64,000 nt of DNA from Candidatus Sphingomonas phytovorans (lineage in GTDB: Bacteria > Pseudomonadota > Alphaproteobacteria > Sphingomonadales > Sphingomonadaceae). Under the pieces are notes generated by a model. That model saw nothing but the letters and a program-made list of their open reading frames with translations, was not told the DNA's origin and did not search any database. Positions 51,159-60,960 of the stretch are shown here, piece after piece. The DNA is taken from assembly GCA_029202385.1 (NCBI GenBank), contig CP119314.1:3784501-3848500 (forward strand), in the 5' to 3' direction. Within the stretch, counting starts at the first letter, position 1. Each line of letters begins with the position of its first letter. The position numbers and the translations under genes were made by a program.

Positions 51159-53171
51159 ATGGTGGACACACCGACCGCGGACAGCCCGCGAGAACCCGAT
51201 ATCACTCATGTAAATCCCGCAAGCGACGCGGTCTGGTTCGGCCACCCGCCACAGCTCAAACGCCTGTTCACCACCGAAATGTGGGAGCGGTTCGGCTATT
51301 ACGGCATGCGGGCGATCCTGACGCTCTACCTCGCCCATCATTTCCTGTTCAACGACGAGACCTCGACCGGCCTGTATGGCGGCTTCACTGCCCTGGTCTA
51401 TCTGACGCCACTGGTCGGCGGCCTGATCGCCGACCAGTATCTCGGTTCGAAACGGACCGTGAAGTTCGGCGCGATCATGATGGCGCTCGGCTATCTCACG
51501 CTCTGCTTCGGCGGCAACGGGGCCACCCCGTTCGCGACGATCGACGGGCAGCGCTACGAAGTGGTGGTCGAGGGCAAGGGGGATGCGGGCAAGCAGTTCG
51601 TCATCGACCATGACCAGAAGCTGCAGATCCGCGGCAATGACGACAAGAGCGTCTCGCTTCTCGCCCAGGATGGCCACGAAGTCCGCAAGATCGAAGCCAA
51701 TGGCTTCAAATCCGACGGCGAACGCTCGCCCTTGTTCGTCTTCATCCTCCTGCTCGGCCTGTCGCTCGTCACCGTGGGCAACGGCTTCTTCAAGCCGAAC
51801 ATCTCGACGATGGTCGGCGAACTATACGCAAGCGGGGACCGCCGGCGCGATGCAGGCTTCACGATGTTCTACATGGGCATCAACCTCGGCTCGCTCATCT
51901 CGCAATTCTTCTGCCCGATCCTTGCCGAAAGCGTTGGCTGGTGGGCCGGCTTCGGCCTCGCCGCCATCGGCATGGCATGCTCGTGGCTGCTGTTCCAGTT
52001 CGATGGGGGCCGGCTCGACGGCTATGGCGAGCGCCCGGCCGATGCCAGGGCGGACAGGGACTGGTGGATCTATGGCGGCGCGCTCGTCACCGTGCCGCTG
52101 GTCATCTTCCTGTTCTGGAACCTGATGAACTATGTCGCCCCGCCGGAAGGGTCGGGCGTCATCGGCTATGTCCTCAACCTCCCAGTCATGGGCAAGGCGC
52201 TGTTCGGAACCTTCCTGATCGGCGTGCCGGCCATTCTCGTCTGGTCGTTCGTCAAGGGGAGCAAGGCCGAGTTCCAGATGATGATGGCGGCGATGGTGCT
52301 GATCATCTTCAATGTCGTCTTCTGGACGTTGTTCGAACAGGCCGGGTCATCCCTCACGCTGTTCGCCGCGCGCAACACCGTGCTTGAAATCGGCTGGACG
52401 GCCCCGCTGTTCGCCATGTTCCAGGCCACCCCCATCACCTATTATCTCTTCTTCGCCGCGGTGATCGGCGGCGTCGCCTGGCTTGCCTTCTGGTTCTTCG
52501 CCTCCGGCGAGCAGCCGGAAACCCGCCGCATCATGGCCATCGGCTTCGCCGTGGTCGCGGTCGCCGGCCTGGTCGGCATGCATGTCGCCCGGACCAATGG
52601 CTTCGGCAGCCAGGCTGTCTATGTCATGCCCGCCGGCCAGACCCAGATCTTCAACGCGCTGTTCATCGTCATCTTCGCGCCGATCTTCAGCGTGCTGTGG
52701 AACGCACTGGCCCGACGCGGGCTTGAGCCTTCGATCCCGATCAAGTTCGCCATCGCCTTGATGGGCGTTGGCGCGGGCTTCCTGTTCCTCGTCTGGGGCA
52801 GCCAGTTCGTCGGCAGCGACTTCAAGGTCGGCATGGCCTGGCTCGCCGGCCTGTACCTGATCCATTCGATCGCCGAACTCTGCATCTCGCCGGTCGGCCT
52901 CTCGATGATCACCAAATTGTCGATCGCGCGGATCGTCGGGATGATGATGGGCGTCTGGTTCCTGTCCATCTCCGTCGCTCAATATGTCGCGGGCGCCGTA
53001 GCACAGGTGGCGAGCGTCGAGACGGTGGGCGGCCAGGTGACCAATCTCAAGGTCAGCCTCGAAACCTATACCGGCGTGTTCACGACGATTTCCTACATCG
53101 CGATCGGGCTTGGCCTACTTTTGCTCCTGCTGTCCTGGCCGCTGAAGAAGTGGATGCACGGGGTAACCTGA
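51159..53171 (+). CDS. proton-dependent oligopeptide transporter (POT/PTR2 family)
   Basis: A 670-residue MFS-fold peptide transporter, longer than the usual 500. The family ExxERF motif is present as EMWERFGYYGMRAI (about residues 40-53), and GNGFFKPNISTMVG and FTMFYMGINLGS are the PTR2 signatures. A soluble insert of about 65 residues (about 125-190, rich in charged residues) separates two early helices and should be exposed. It takes up di- and tripeptides with protons. GGGAG lies about 12 bases before the ATG. Strong terminator follows. Confidence 0.92.
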   Translation: MVDTPTADSPREPDITHVNPASDAVWFGHPPQLKRLFTTEMWERFGYYGMRAILTLYLAHHFLFNDETSTGLYGGFTALVYLTPLVGGLIADQYLGSKRTVKFGAIMMALGYLTLCFGGNGATPFATIDGQRYEVVVEGKGDAGKQFVIDHDQKLQIRGNDDKSVSLLAQDGHEVRKIEANGFKSDGERSPLFVFILLLGLSLVTVGNGFFKPNISTMVGELYASGDRRRDAGFTMFYMGINLGSLISQFFCPILAESVGWWAGFGLAAIGMACSWLLFQFDGGRLDGYGERPADARADRDWWIYGGALVTVPLVIFLFWNLMNYVAPPEGSGVIGYVLNLPVMGKALFGTFLIGVPAILVWSFVKGSKAEFQMMMAAMVLIIFNVVFWTLFEQAGSSLTLFAARNTVLEIGWTAPLFAMFQATPITYYLFFAAVIGGVAWLAFWFFASGEQPETRRIMAIGFAVVAVAGLVGMHVARTNGFGSQAVYVMPAGQTQIFNALFIVIFAPIFSVLWNALARRGLEPSIPIKFAIALMGVGAGFLFLVWGSQFVGSDFKVGMAWLAGLYLIHSIAELCISPVGLSMITKLSIARIVGMMMGVWFLSISVAQYVAGAVAQVASVETVGGQVTNLKVSLETYTGVFTTISYIAIGLGLLLLLLSWPLKKWMHGVT

Positions 53172-53184
53172 CGACTGCCCCTTT

Positions 53185-53211
53185 TCCTCCCTCGCGGCGC
53201 GAGGGAGGAAC
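53185..53211. terminator. terminator after the peptide transporter gene
   Basis: TTCCTCCCTCGC and GCGAGGGAGGAA form a perfect 12-bp stem with a GGC loop, 13 bases after the stop codon. The T-run stands before the stem, so the minus-strand direction has the better U-tract. Confidence 0.7.
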
Positions 53212-53506
53212 GGGACCGGCCTCGATTCAACCCGTCGTCCGATTGCCGCACGCTGAAGCCGGATAGGAGCTGCTCGCGTCCTGTCCGGCTCTTTGACATG
53301 ACCGAAAAATGCTGGATGATTTTTCCGCCGGAGCAGCGGTAGAAACAGGGCGGTTTTCGCCCGAAAGCCGGCGATTTTCCCCTGTTATGCGATAACAGGG
53401 AAAACACCGTTCAAAGCACTGAAAACAGGCCCGGATTCCTGACCCGAAATCCACCATAACAGCGGAAGAAAAATCGAAACCGCCAATCGCTGGAAATGGT
53501 GGGCGC
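53212..53506. other. non-coding region between convergent transporter and hemA genes
   Basis: No protein gene. It contains a TTGACA (53293-53298 approx.) with a weak ATGATT 17 bases later on the plus strand, a small GGGCG-GTTTT-CGCCC hairpin, and the long hairpin at 53375-53404. A short non-coding RNA ending at that hairpin is possible but unproven. Confidence 0.4.
53375..53404. terminator. long A/T-flanked hairpin, bidirectional terminator or palindromic element
   Basis: The left arm TTTTCCCCTGTTAT and right arm ATAACAGGGAAAA pair around GCG with a single bulged C. The flanking T4 and A4 give a U-tract in both directions. It lies about 100 bp after the hemA stop and 200 bp after the peptide transporter stop. 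Confidence 0.65.
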
Positions 53507-54751
53507 TCAGGCGGCCTTGCGGAGTTCCAGCCGGCTCCAGATCTCGACCAGGGCGCCGGTAAGCTCGCGCATCATCGCCTCGTCATGCGCGGGGCCGGGG
53601 GTGAAGCGCAGCCGCTCGGTGCCGCGCGGCACGGTCGGGTAATTGATCGGCTGAACGTACACGCCATATTCGGCGAGCAGGATGTCGCTGATCTTCTTGG
53701 CCTTGACCGGATCGCCGACCATCAGCGGCACGATATGCGTGGTCGAGTTCATCACCGGCAGCCCTGCCTCGGCCATCATGGCCTTCAGCATTTTGGCCGC
53801 GGCCTGCTGGCCGTCGCGCTCGACGCTCGACGCCTTGAGGTGCCGCACGCTCGCCAGCGCGCCGGCGACCAGCACGGGCGACAGCGACGTCGTGAAGATG
53901 AAGCCCGGTGCATAGCTGCGGATGACGTCGATGATCGTCTGGTCGGCGGTGATATAGCCGCCCATCACCCCGAACGCCTTGCCCAGTGTGCCCTCGATGA
54001 TGGTCAGCCGGTGCGCGACCCCGTCCCGCTCCGAAACGCCGCCGCCCCGCTCGCCATACATGCCCACCGCGTGGACCTCGTCGAGATAGGTCAGCGCGCT
54101 GTACTTGTCGGCCAGGTCGCAGATCTCGGCGATGGGGGCGATGTCGCCGTCCATCGAATAGACGCTCTCGAACGCGATCAGCTTTGGCACGGTCGGATCG
54201 ACCGAGGCGAGCAGCTCTTCCAGATGCGCCACGTCGTTGTGCCGGAAGACATGCTTCTCGCAGCCCGAATTGCGGATACCCGCGATCATCGAGGCATGGT
54301 TGAGTTCGTCGGAGAAGATGATGCAGCCCGGCAGGATCTTGGCGAGCGTCGCAAGCGTCGCCTCGTTCGAGACATAGCCCGACGTGAACAGCAGCGCGCC
54401 CTGCTTGCCGTGGAGATCGGCGAGTTCACCCTCCAGGTCGACATGGTAATGGGTGTTGCCGCCGATATTGCGCGTGCCGCCCGAGCCGGCGCCGACATCG
54501 TGCAGCGCCTCTTCCATCGCGGCGATCACCGCCGGATGCTGGCCCATGGCGAGATAGTCGTTCGAGCACCATACGGTGATCGGCTTCGGCCCGTTATGTC
54601 CGGCGAAGCAGCGGGCATTGGGGAACGCGCCCTTGTTGCGCAGGATGTCGATGAAGACACGATAACGGCCTTCGACATGCAGGCGGTCAATCGCCTGGGT
54701 GAAGATGCGCGAGTAATCCACTCCCCGCAGCGCCGTGCCGTCCGCTTCCAT
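53507..54751 (-). CDS. hemA: 5-aminolevulinate synthase
   Basis: Condenses glycine and succinyl-CoA to 5-aminolevulinate, the C4 route to haem typical of alphaproteobacteria. It is 414 residues long and PLP-dependent. [14 protein letters not shown] comes first, then [33 protein letters not shown] has the PLP Asp, and [13 protein letters not shown] has the PLP lysine. The ATG at 54751 has AGGG eight bases upstream. Many homologs begin at the next VDYSRIF point (GTG 54721), but no ribosome binding site fits there. Monocistronic as far as can be seen. Confidence 0.94.
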   Translation of the reverse strand: MEADGTALRGVDYSRIFTQAIDRLHVEGRYRVFIDILRNKGAFPNARCFAGHNGPKPITVWCSNDYLAMGQHPAVIAAMEEALHDVGAGSGGTRNIGGNTHYHVDLEGELADLHGKQGALLFTSGYVSNEATLATLAKILPGCIIFSDELNHASMIAGIRNSGCEKHVFRHNDVAHLEELLASVDPTVPKLIAFESVYSMDGDIAPIAEICDLADKYSALTYLDEVHAVGMYGERGGGVSERDGVAHRLTIIEGTLGKAFGVMGGYITADQTIIDVIRSYAPGFIFTTSLSPVLVAGALASVRHLKASSVERDGQQAAAKMLKAMMAEAGLPVMNSTTHIVPLMVGDPVKAKKISDILLAEYGVYVQPINYPTVPRGTERLRFTPGPAHDEAMMRELTGALVEIWSRLELRKAA

Positions 54752-54966
54752 AAGGGCCGCCCTAGCGCGCGGCGCCAAGGATTTCCAGTGTTTTACTCAC
54801 CCCGAATGCGCCCGAACCGGTTGGAAAAAGAATCGCATTCCTTAGCTTCGCTCAAGCGCCGCCCGCCCATTCATGCTATGATGCGCCGTCGCCGGCCGCG
54901 TGCCGAAAGCACCCGCCGCGATCGAGAGACGCGATGCGCTCCCGCAGCAGCATGGAGCTTATGATC

Positions 54967-55164
54967 ATGGCCAACGATGTGCCAACTGACGGAAAACAGG
55001 TCTATTATTCACACAGGGCAGCGCAGGAGCGCGAGCTTGCCGGGCGGACTGCCGACCGGTCGGCGCGCCGCGTGCATCGCGAGCTGGCGAGTCGTTATGC
55101 CGTGCTGGCCGCCGAGTCGGCCGAGGTCCAGGCGGAAACGCCTAGAGCGCCTTTACCCGCGTGA
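54967..55164 (+). CDS. hypothetical protein, 65 aa
   Basis: A small charged protein with a helical, Arg/Ala/Glu-rich middle (HRAAQERELAGRTADRSARR). The ATG at 54967 has GGAG nine bases upstream; in-frame ATGs at 54952 and 54961 are alternatives. The end overlaps the 3' end of murI on the other strand by 23 bp. Short helical proteins of this look are common in sphingomonads; function unknown. Confidence 0.6.
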   Translation: MANDVPTDGKQVYYSHRAAQERELAGRTADRSARRVHRELASRYAVLAAESAEVQAETPRAPLPA

Positions 55165-55936
55165 GGCCGTAGCGGGCGAGCGCCGGCGCGAGCGCGGCGT
55201 GATCCGCGTCGCCGGTGAACACCGCGACTCCCTCGCCCGGGCTGTCCGGCCATGACTGCCCCTGGGTGAGGAACGCGACTCGGCGCGCAATCCCTTCCGA
55301 GCCATCGACGAAAAGCACCGGATGCGGCGCGGCCGCCGCCAGTTCATCGACCACGAGCGGGAAATGCGTGCAGGCATTGACGATCACGTCGATGCGCTCG
55401 CCACCCGGCTGACCGAACAGGCCGGCAAGCGCCGCCTCGAACCGGGCGGGCGGGACGTCCTCCCCGCGCAGCTTCGCCTCGGCGAGCTGGACCAGGTCGG
55501 CCGATCCGTGACGCAGCACCAGGCAATCGCCGGCGAACCGCGCCGCGAGATCGTCGACATAGGGCTGGCGCACCGTCGCATCGGTCCCGAGCACACCGAT
55601 CGCGCGCGTGCGGCTGGCTTCGGCGGCTGGCTTGATCGCGGGGACCGTGCCCACGATCGGCAGATCGAGCGCGGCACGCACTGCGGCGAGCGCAATGGTC
55701 GAGGCGGTGTTGCAGGCGATCACGATCAGGCGCGGCCGATACCGCTCCGCCAGCCGCCCGAGCAGCGCCGGCACCCGCGCCGCGATCTCGGCCTCGCTCC
55801 GGGTGCCATAGGGAAAGCCAGCCGAATCGGCGACATAGACGAAAGGAGCATGGGGCAGCAGCGCGCGCGTCGGCGCGAGCACGGAAAGCCCGCCCACCCC
55901 GGAATCGAAAAACAGGATCGGCCGCGTGTCCGTCAC
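55142..55936 (-). CDS. murI: glutamate racemase
   Basis: Makes D-glutamate for peptidoglycan. It has 264 residues from a GTG at 55936. The aspartate/glutamate racemase signatures are FFDSGVGGLSVL at the N-terminus, VIACNTAST with the first catalytic Cys, and VNACTHFPLV with the second Cys. The frame is open up to 56035, but the fold starts at the GTG; there is no clear ribosome binding site. Divergent from plsY. Confidence 0.95.
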   Translation of the reverse strand: MTDTRPILFFDSGVGGLSVLAPTRALLPHAPFVYVADSAGFPYGTRSEAEIAARVPALLGRLAERYRPRLIVIACNTASTIALAAVRAALDLPIVGTVPAIKPAAEASRTRAIGVLGTDATVRQPYVDDLAARFAGDCLVLRHGSADLVQLAEAKLRGEDVPPARFEAALAGLFGQPGGERIDVIVNACTHFPLVVDELAAAAPHPVLFVDGSEGIARRVAFLTQGQSWPDSPGEGVAVFTGDADHAALAPALARYGLTRVKAL

Positions 55937-56073
55937 AGGCGCGATGTAGCGCGCTTGCCGGGTTTGACAATGTCCCGCCCTTGAACCTGGGCCGGGGCTT
56001 GCCAACCTAACAGAGGTTGTTGGCGGCAATCCCATATCGGGCTATGCTGGCGTCGCGTGGGGGCTGATCCATT

Positions 56074-56679
56074 TTGCCGACCGAAACTGTCTGGATGGCG
56101 CCGGCTGGCGCGCTGCTGCTCGGGTATCTGCTGGGCTCGATTCCGTTCGGGCTGATTCTCACCCGCGTTTTCGGGGCCGGCGACCTGCGCAAGATCGGAT
56201 CGGGCAATATCGGCGCGACCAACGTGCTGCGCACCGGCCGCAAGGGCCTGGCCGCGGCAACGTTGCTGCTCGACGCAGCCAAGGGTTTCGCTGCGGTCGC
56301 GATCGTCGAGGCGATCTGGCCGGGCAACGGCGTGCTCGCCGCGGCGGCGGCCTTTCTCGGCCATCTCTATCCGGTCTGGCTCGGGTTCCGCGGCGGCAAG
56401 GGCGTCGCGACGATGATGGGTATCGTGCTGGCACTCCATTGGCCATGCGCCGTCGTCTTCGCGGTGGTCTGGCTCGGGCTGCTCGCCGCGCTGCGCTTCT
56501 CCTCGCTGGCCGGCATGACCGCGGCGTTCAGCGCGCCGGTCAGCGCCGCCTTCTTCTCCGCCTTCGACATCGTTCTGCCCCTGCTCGCGCTGGCGCTGCT
56601 GGTGCTATGGAAGCATCGCGAGAATATCGAGCGCCTGCTGAACGGTACCGAGCCGAAAGTCGGCGCCAAACGTGCGTGA
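56074..56679 (+). CDS. plsY: glycerol-3-phosphate acyltransferase PlsY
   Basis: Acylates glycerol-3-phosphate with acyl-phosphate, the first step of phospholipid synthesis. An integral membrane protein of about 201 residues with GYLLGSIPFGLI, GSGNIGATNVLRTG (loop 1) and FRGGKGVATMMG (loop 2), the conserved active-site loops. The start is TTG at 56074, or the ATG at 56095, which would leave the first helix intact. It overlaps dprA by eight bases. Confidence 0.94.
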   Translation: MPTETVWMAPAGALLLGYLLGSIPFGLILTRVFGAGDLRKIGSGNIGATNVLRTGRKGLAAATLLLDAAKGFAAVAIVEAIWPGNGVLAAAAAFLGHLYPVWLGFRGGKGVATMMGIVLALHWPCAVVFAVVWLGLLAALRFSSLAGMTAAFSAPVSAAFFSAFDIVLPLLALALLVLWKHRENIERLLNGTEPKVGAKRA

Positions 56680-57766
56680 CGATCCGGCGCGCGACCGGGC
56701 GATCGCGCGCCTCAGGCTGATCCGCACGCCGAAGATCGGCCCGGTCACTTATCGCCAGCTGATCGAGCGCTTCGGCGACGCATCCGCCGCCCTCGAAGCC
56801 CTGCCCGATCTGGCGGCTCGCGGCGGTGGGCGGGCGCCGGCCATCGCCCTGGCCAGCATCGCCGAACGGGAACTGGCGGATGCGGCGAAACTCGGCGCGC
56901 GCCATCTGTTCGTCGACGATCCGGACTATCCGGCGCTGCTGGCCGAGCTTGACGATGCGCCGCCAGTGTTGATGCTGCGCGGCGACATCGCCCTGGCCCG
57001 CCGCCCGACGATCGCGATGGTCGGCGCGCGCAATGCGTCTGCCGCGGCATGCCGCTTCGCGCGGCAACTGGCGGCCGAGCTGGGCCGCGAGGAGGTCACG
57101 ATCGTATCGGGGCTGGCACGGGGCGTCGACACGGCCGCGCATGTCGGATCGATCGACAGCGGCACGATCGCGGTGATCGCCGGCGGCATCGACATCGCCT
57201 ATCCGCCCGAGAATGCCGGCCTGCAGGAAGCGATCGCGATGCGCGGCCTGCTGATCGCCGAACAATCCCCCGGCACGGAACCTCGCGCGCGCCATTTTCC
57301 CTATCGCAACCGCATCATCGCCGGGCTTGCCCAAGGCACCGTGGTGGTCGAGGCAGCCCCCAAATCCGGGTCGCTCATCACCGCACGGCTGGCCGGCGAG
57401 ATGGGCCGCGACGTGATGGCGGTGCCCGGGTCCCCGCTGGATCCCCGCGCGCAGGGCTGCAACGGGCTGATCCGCGACGGCGCGACCCTGATCCAGTCGG
57501 CCGCCGACATCCTCGAGCTGATCCGCCCGATCGACCCGCGCATGGTGCGGGCTCCAGGATCGCGCTTCGAAGGACCGCCGCCCGAGGATGCAAGCGACAT
57601 CGAACGGCGCGACGTGGCCGGGCTGCTCGGCCCGGTGCCGGTCGCGATCGACGAGGTGATCCGACAATCCGGGCTTGCCCCGGCGATCGTCCAGACAGTG
57701 TTGCTCGAACTTGAACTGGCCGGGCGGCTTGAACGTCATGCCGGCGGGAGGGTGAGCTTGATTTGA
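56672..57766 (+). CDS. dprA: DNA-processing protein DprA
   Basis: DprA binds incoming single-stranded DNA and loads RecA during natural transformation. It has 364 residues from a GTG overlapping plsY. An N-terminal SAM-like helical part (about 1-80) is followed by the Rossmann-fold core with MVGARNAS, VSGLARGVDTAAH, HFPYRNRIIAGLA and PKSGSLITAR. A C-terminal winged helix (about 310-364) follows. Complete and without defects. Confidence 0.95.
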   Translation: MRDDPARDRAIARLRLIRTPKIGPVTYRQLIERFGDASAALEALPDLAARGGGRAPAIALASIAERELADAAKLGARHLFVDDPDYPALLAELDDAPPVLMLRGDIALARRPTIAMVGARNASAAACRFARQLAAELGREEVTIVSGLARGVDTAAHVGSIDSGTIAVIAGGIDIAYPPENAGLQEAIAMRGLLIAEQSPGTEPRARHFPYRNRIIAGLAQGTVVVEAAPKSGSLITARLAGEMGRDVMAVPGSPLDPRAQGCNGLIRDGATLIQSAADILELIRPIDPRMVRAPGSRFEGPPPEDASDIERRDVAGLLGPVPVAIDEVIRQSGLAPAIVQTVLLELELAGRLERHAGGRVSLI

Positions 57767-57907
57767 CGCTGGCATCCAACCAGATTCGCTTCGTTCGATT
57801 CAAACGATGGGGAATCACGCTATCCCGGGATCGCTCTCCCCCCGCTTGACGCCGCCCCGAACACCTCTCCATCCTCGCGCGTACACGTAAGGACGCTTCA
57901 AAAACCC

Positions 57908-60502
57908 ATGCAGCTTGTCATTGTCGAATCGCCGGCCAAGGCGAAGACCATCGAGAAATATCTGGGCTCCGACTATCGCGTTCTCGCGAGCTACGGCCAT
58001 GTCCGCGATCTGCCGGCCAAGGACGGATCAGTCGATCCAGACGACGGCTTCTCGATGGAATGGGAGAATTACGCCGACAAGTCGAAGCAGCTCAAGGCGA
58101 TCACCGATGAGGCGAAGAAGGCCGATCGCCTGATCCTCGCGACCGATCCGGATCGCGAGGGCGAGGCGATCAGCTGGCACGTGCAGGAAGTGCTGCGCGG
58201 CCGCAAGGCGCTGCCCAGGGAAGTCGAACGAGTCACCTTCAACGCCATCACCAAGGCGACGGTGACCGAGGCAATGAAGCATCCGCGCGAGCTGGATACC
58301 GACCTGATCGACGCCTATCGGGCGCGACGGGCGCTCGATTATCTCGTCGGCTTCACGCTTTCGCCGGTGCTGTGGCGCAAGCTGCCCGGCGCGAAATCGG
58401 CCGGGCGCGTGCAATCGGTCGCGCTGCGCATCATCGTCGATCGCGAGCGCGAGATCGAAGCGTTCCGCGCGCAGGAATATTGGTCGGTCACCGCCGACAT
58501 GGAGCAGGACGGCACGCCCTTCACCGCCCGGCTCGTCACTTTCGAGGGCAAGAAGCTCGACCGGCTGTCGATCGGCGAGGAAGGCACCGCACTCCGTGCC
58601 AAGGCCGCGGTCGAGGCGGGGCGCTTCAGCGTCCAGACGATCGAGGTCAAGCCGGCCACCCGCAACCCGCCGCCACCCTTCACCACCTCGACCCTTCAGC
58701 AGGAGGCATCGCGCAAACTCGGCTTCTCCGCCGATCACACGATGCGCATCGCGCAGGGCCTCTACGAGGACGGCGCGATCACCTATATGCGAACCGATGG
58801 CGTGCAGATGGACGGATCGGCCATCTCGGCCGCGCGCAAGGCAATCGCCGACCGCTATGACGCCGGCTATGTCCCGGACAAGCCGCGCCTCTATCAGACC
58901 AAGGCCAAGAACGCGCAGGAAGCCCATGAGGCGATCCGCCCGACTGATTTCTCCAGGGACAAGGCCGGCGGCGGCGATCATGCCCGGCTCTACGACCTGA
59001 TCTTCAAGCGCGCGCTTGCCAGCCAGATGGCGTCGGCGCGGATGGAGCGCACCACGGTCGAGCTGACCGACGGATCGGGCCAGACCGGCCTGCGCGCCAC
59101 CGGCCAGGTCGTGCTCTTCCCAGGCTATCTCGCCCTGTACGAGGAAGGCACCGACGACAGCGCCGACGAGGACAGCCGCCGCCTGCCGCGCCTGCGCGAA
59201 GGCGACGCGCCCGCCAAGAAGGCGGTCAAGGCGGAGCAGCATTTCACCCAGCCGCCGCCGCGCTTCTCCGAAGCCTCGCTGGTCAAGCGGCTGGAGGAGC
59301 TCGGCATCGGCCGCCCCTCCACCTATGCCTCGATCATCAAGACATTGAAGGACCGCGCCTATGTGCGGGTCGAGAAGAACCGCTTCTTCGCCGAGGAGAG
59401 CGGCCGGCTGGTGACGGCATTCCTCGAACGCTTCTTCGAAAAATATGTCGGCTATGATTTCACCGCCGGGCTGGAGGACGAGCTCGACGAGGTGTCGGGC
59501 GGCCGGGCGCAATGGCAGGCAGTGCTCGAATCCTTCTGGAGGGACTTCAAGCCGCGCACTACCGAGGTGATGGAGCAGAAGCCGTCAGAGGTGACCGCCG
59601 CGCTCGACAAGTTCCTCGAGCCCTATCTCTTCCCGGCCAAGGCTGACGGCGGCGACCCGCGGCTCTGCCCCAATTGCGGCCAGGGCCAGCTGGCGCTGCG
59701 CGGCGGCAAGTTCGGCGCGTTCGTCGCCTGCTCCAACTATCCCGACTGCAAATATACCCGGCGTTTCGGCCAGGGCGGCAGCGACGAGGGCGGCGATGCC
59801 GGTCCCGAAGCGATCGGCCAGGACCCGGAAACCGGCCTTCCCGTCGAGCGCAAGGCGGGGCGGTTCGGCCCCTATATCCAGCTGGGCGAGGGCAAGGACG
59901 CGAAGCGCGCCTCGATCCCCAAGGATATTCCGGAGCTCGACCTGGAATGGGCGCTGAAGCTGCTGAGCCTGCCGCGCACCATCGGCACGCATCCGGAAAG
60001 CGGCGAGCCGATTACCGCGTCGATCGGACGCTATGGGCCCTATCTCGCCCATGCCGGCAAATATGCCCGGCTCACCTCGACGGCGGAGGTGTTCGAAACC
60101 GGCATGAACGCGGCGGTGGTCAGGCTGGCTGAAGCTGCGGCCGGCGGCGGACGCCCGCAGCGGGGCGCGCAGGCGCCGCTCAAGATCCTGGGCAAGCACC
60201 CGCGGACCGAAGCCGAGATCAAGCTGATGGAGGGTCGCTACGGCCCCTATGTCACCGATGGTGAAACCAACGCGACATTGCCCAAGTCGATCGAGAAGGA
60301 TGCCCTGACCCTAGAGGAGGCAGCGCAGCTGCTCGACGCGCGCGCGGCGGCCGGCCCATCGAAAAAGACCAAGAAGAAGGCACCGGCGAAGAAGGCCGCG
60401 GTCAAGAAAGCCCCGGCCAAGAAACCGGCACCGAGTAAGGCCAAGACCGCGACGAAGACTGCGACGAAGACTGCGACGAAGACTGGGGCAAAGGCGGGAT
60501 AA
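57908..60502 (+). CDS. topA: DNA topoisomerase I
   Basis: Relaxes negative supercoils. It is 864 residues long. The Toprim domain starts LVIVESPAKAKTIEKYLG and holds ATDPDREGEAI. The catalytic tyrosine is in ITYMRTDG (about residue 296). Two kinds of C-terminal repeats follow: one zinc-finger-like domain with CPNCGQGQ...CSNYPDCKYTRR (four Cys) and further KxGRFGPYIQLG-type Topo-C repeats. The tail (about 815-864) is a Lys/Ala/Pro-rich, unstructured stretch encoded partly by a 12-bp tandem repeat. GNAT gene follows after six bases. Confidence 0.96.
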   Translation: MQLVIVESPAKAKTIEKYLGSDYRVLASYGHVRDLPAKDGSVDPDDGFSMEWENYADKSKQLKAITDEAKKADRLILATDPDREGEAISWHVQEVLRGRKALPREVERVTFNAITKATVTEAMKHPRELDTDLIDAYRARRALDYLVGFTLSPVLWRKLPGAKSAGRVQSVALRIIVDREREIEAFRAQEYWSVTADMEQDGTPFTARLVTFEGKKLDRLSIGEEGTALRAKAAVEAGRFSVQTIEVKPATRNPPPPFTTSTLQQEASRKLGFSADHTMRIAQGLYEDGAITYMRTDGVQMDGSAISAARKAIADRYDAGYVPDKPRLYQTKAKNAQEAHEAIRPTDFSRDKAGGGDHARLYDLIFKRALASQMASARMERTTVELTDGSGQTGLRATGQVVLFPGYLALYEEGTDDSADEDSRRLPRLREGDAPAKKAVKAEQHFTQPPPRFSEASLVKRLEELGIGRPSTYASIIKTLKDRAYVRVEKNRFFAEESGRLVTAFLERFFEKYVGYDFTAGLEDELDEVSGGRAQWQAVLESFWRDFKPRTTEVMEQKPSEVTAALDKFLEPYLFPAKADGGDPRLCPNCGQGQLALRGGKFGAFVACSNYPDCKYTRRFGQGGSDEGGDAGPEAIGQDPETGLPVERKAGRFGPYIQLGEGKDAKRASIPKDIPELDLEWALKLLSLPRTIGTHPESGEPITASIGRYGPYLAHAGKYARLTSTAEVFETGMNAAVVRLAEAAAGGGRPQRGAQAPLKILGKHPRTEAEIKLMEGRYGPYVTDGETNATLPKSIEKDALTLEEAAQLLDARAAAGPSKKTKKKAPAKKAAVKKAPAKKPAPSKAKTATKTATKTATKTGAKAG
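60449..60484 (+). repeat. three tandem copies of a 12-bp unit in topA
   Basis: GCGACGAAGACT is repeated three times without change (60449, 60461, 60473). It adds the repeating residues T-A-T-K to the basic tail. In-frame copy-number change would lengthen or shorten the tail without breaking the gene. Confidence 0.85.
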
Positions 60503-60508
60503 TAGCCC

Positions 60509-60955
60509 ATGGCCCTGTCCATCAGGCACTATGTCGCATCGGATCGCGACCGCATGCTGGCGATCTTCGACGCCAACACGCCGCAATTCTTCGCGGTCAA
60601 CGAGCGGGCGGATTTCGTCCGCTATCTCGACGGAAACGCCGGCCTTTATGCGGTTTGCGAGCGGGAAGGCTCGATCGTCGCCGGCTTTGCGGTGGCGCGC
60701 GGCACGGCAGGCCGGGCGCATCTGAACTGGATCCTGGTCGATCCCGCGGCACAGGGCGGGGGTATCGGCAACGCGATGATGGGCGCGGCGCGGACGCGCG
60801 CGGCGGATCAGGGCGCCACGATACTCGACATCGCGGCGAGCCAGCACAGCGCACCGTTCTTCCTGCGCCACGGCGCCCATGCCCTCGGCCGTATCGAGAA
60901 TGGCTGGGGTCCCGGCATGCACCGCATCGACATGGAATTGTCGCTCGGCGATTGA
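60509..60955 (+). CDS. GNAT-family N-acetyltransferase
   Basis: A 148-residue acetyltransferase. The acetyl-CoA site follows strand 4 as LVDPAAQGGGIGNAMMGAA (Q/R-x-x-G-x-G/A pattern). AVCEREGSIVAGFAVARG forms the preceding strands. The substrate is unknown. It lies six bases after topA and is probably co-transcribed with it. Confidence 0.9.
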   Translation: MALSIRHYVASDRDRMLAIFDANTPQFFAVNERADFVRYLDGNAGLYAVCEREGSIVAGFAVARGTAGRAHLNWILVDPAAQGGGIGNAMMGAARTRAADQGATILDIAASQHSAPFFLRHGAHALGRIENGWGPGMHRIDMELSLGD

Positions 60956-60960
60956 ACGAT

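Noticed and set aside
53585..54964. Plus-strand open frame of 459 codons
   Set aside because: Antisense of hemA; no family signature.
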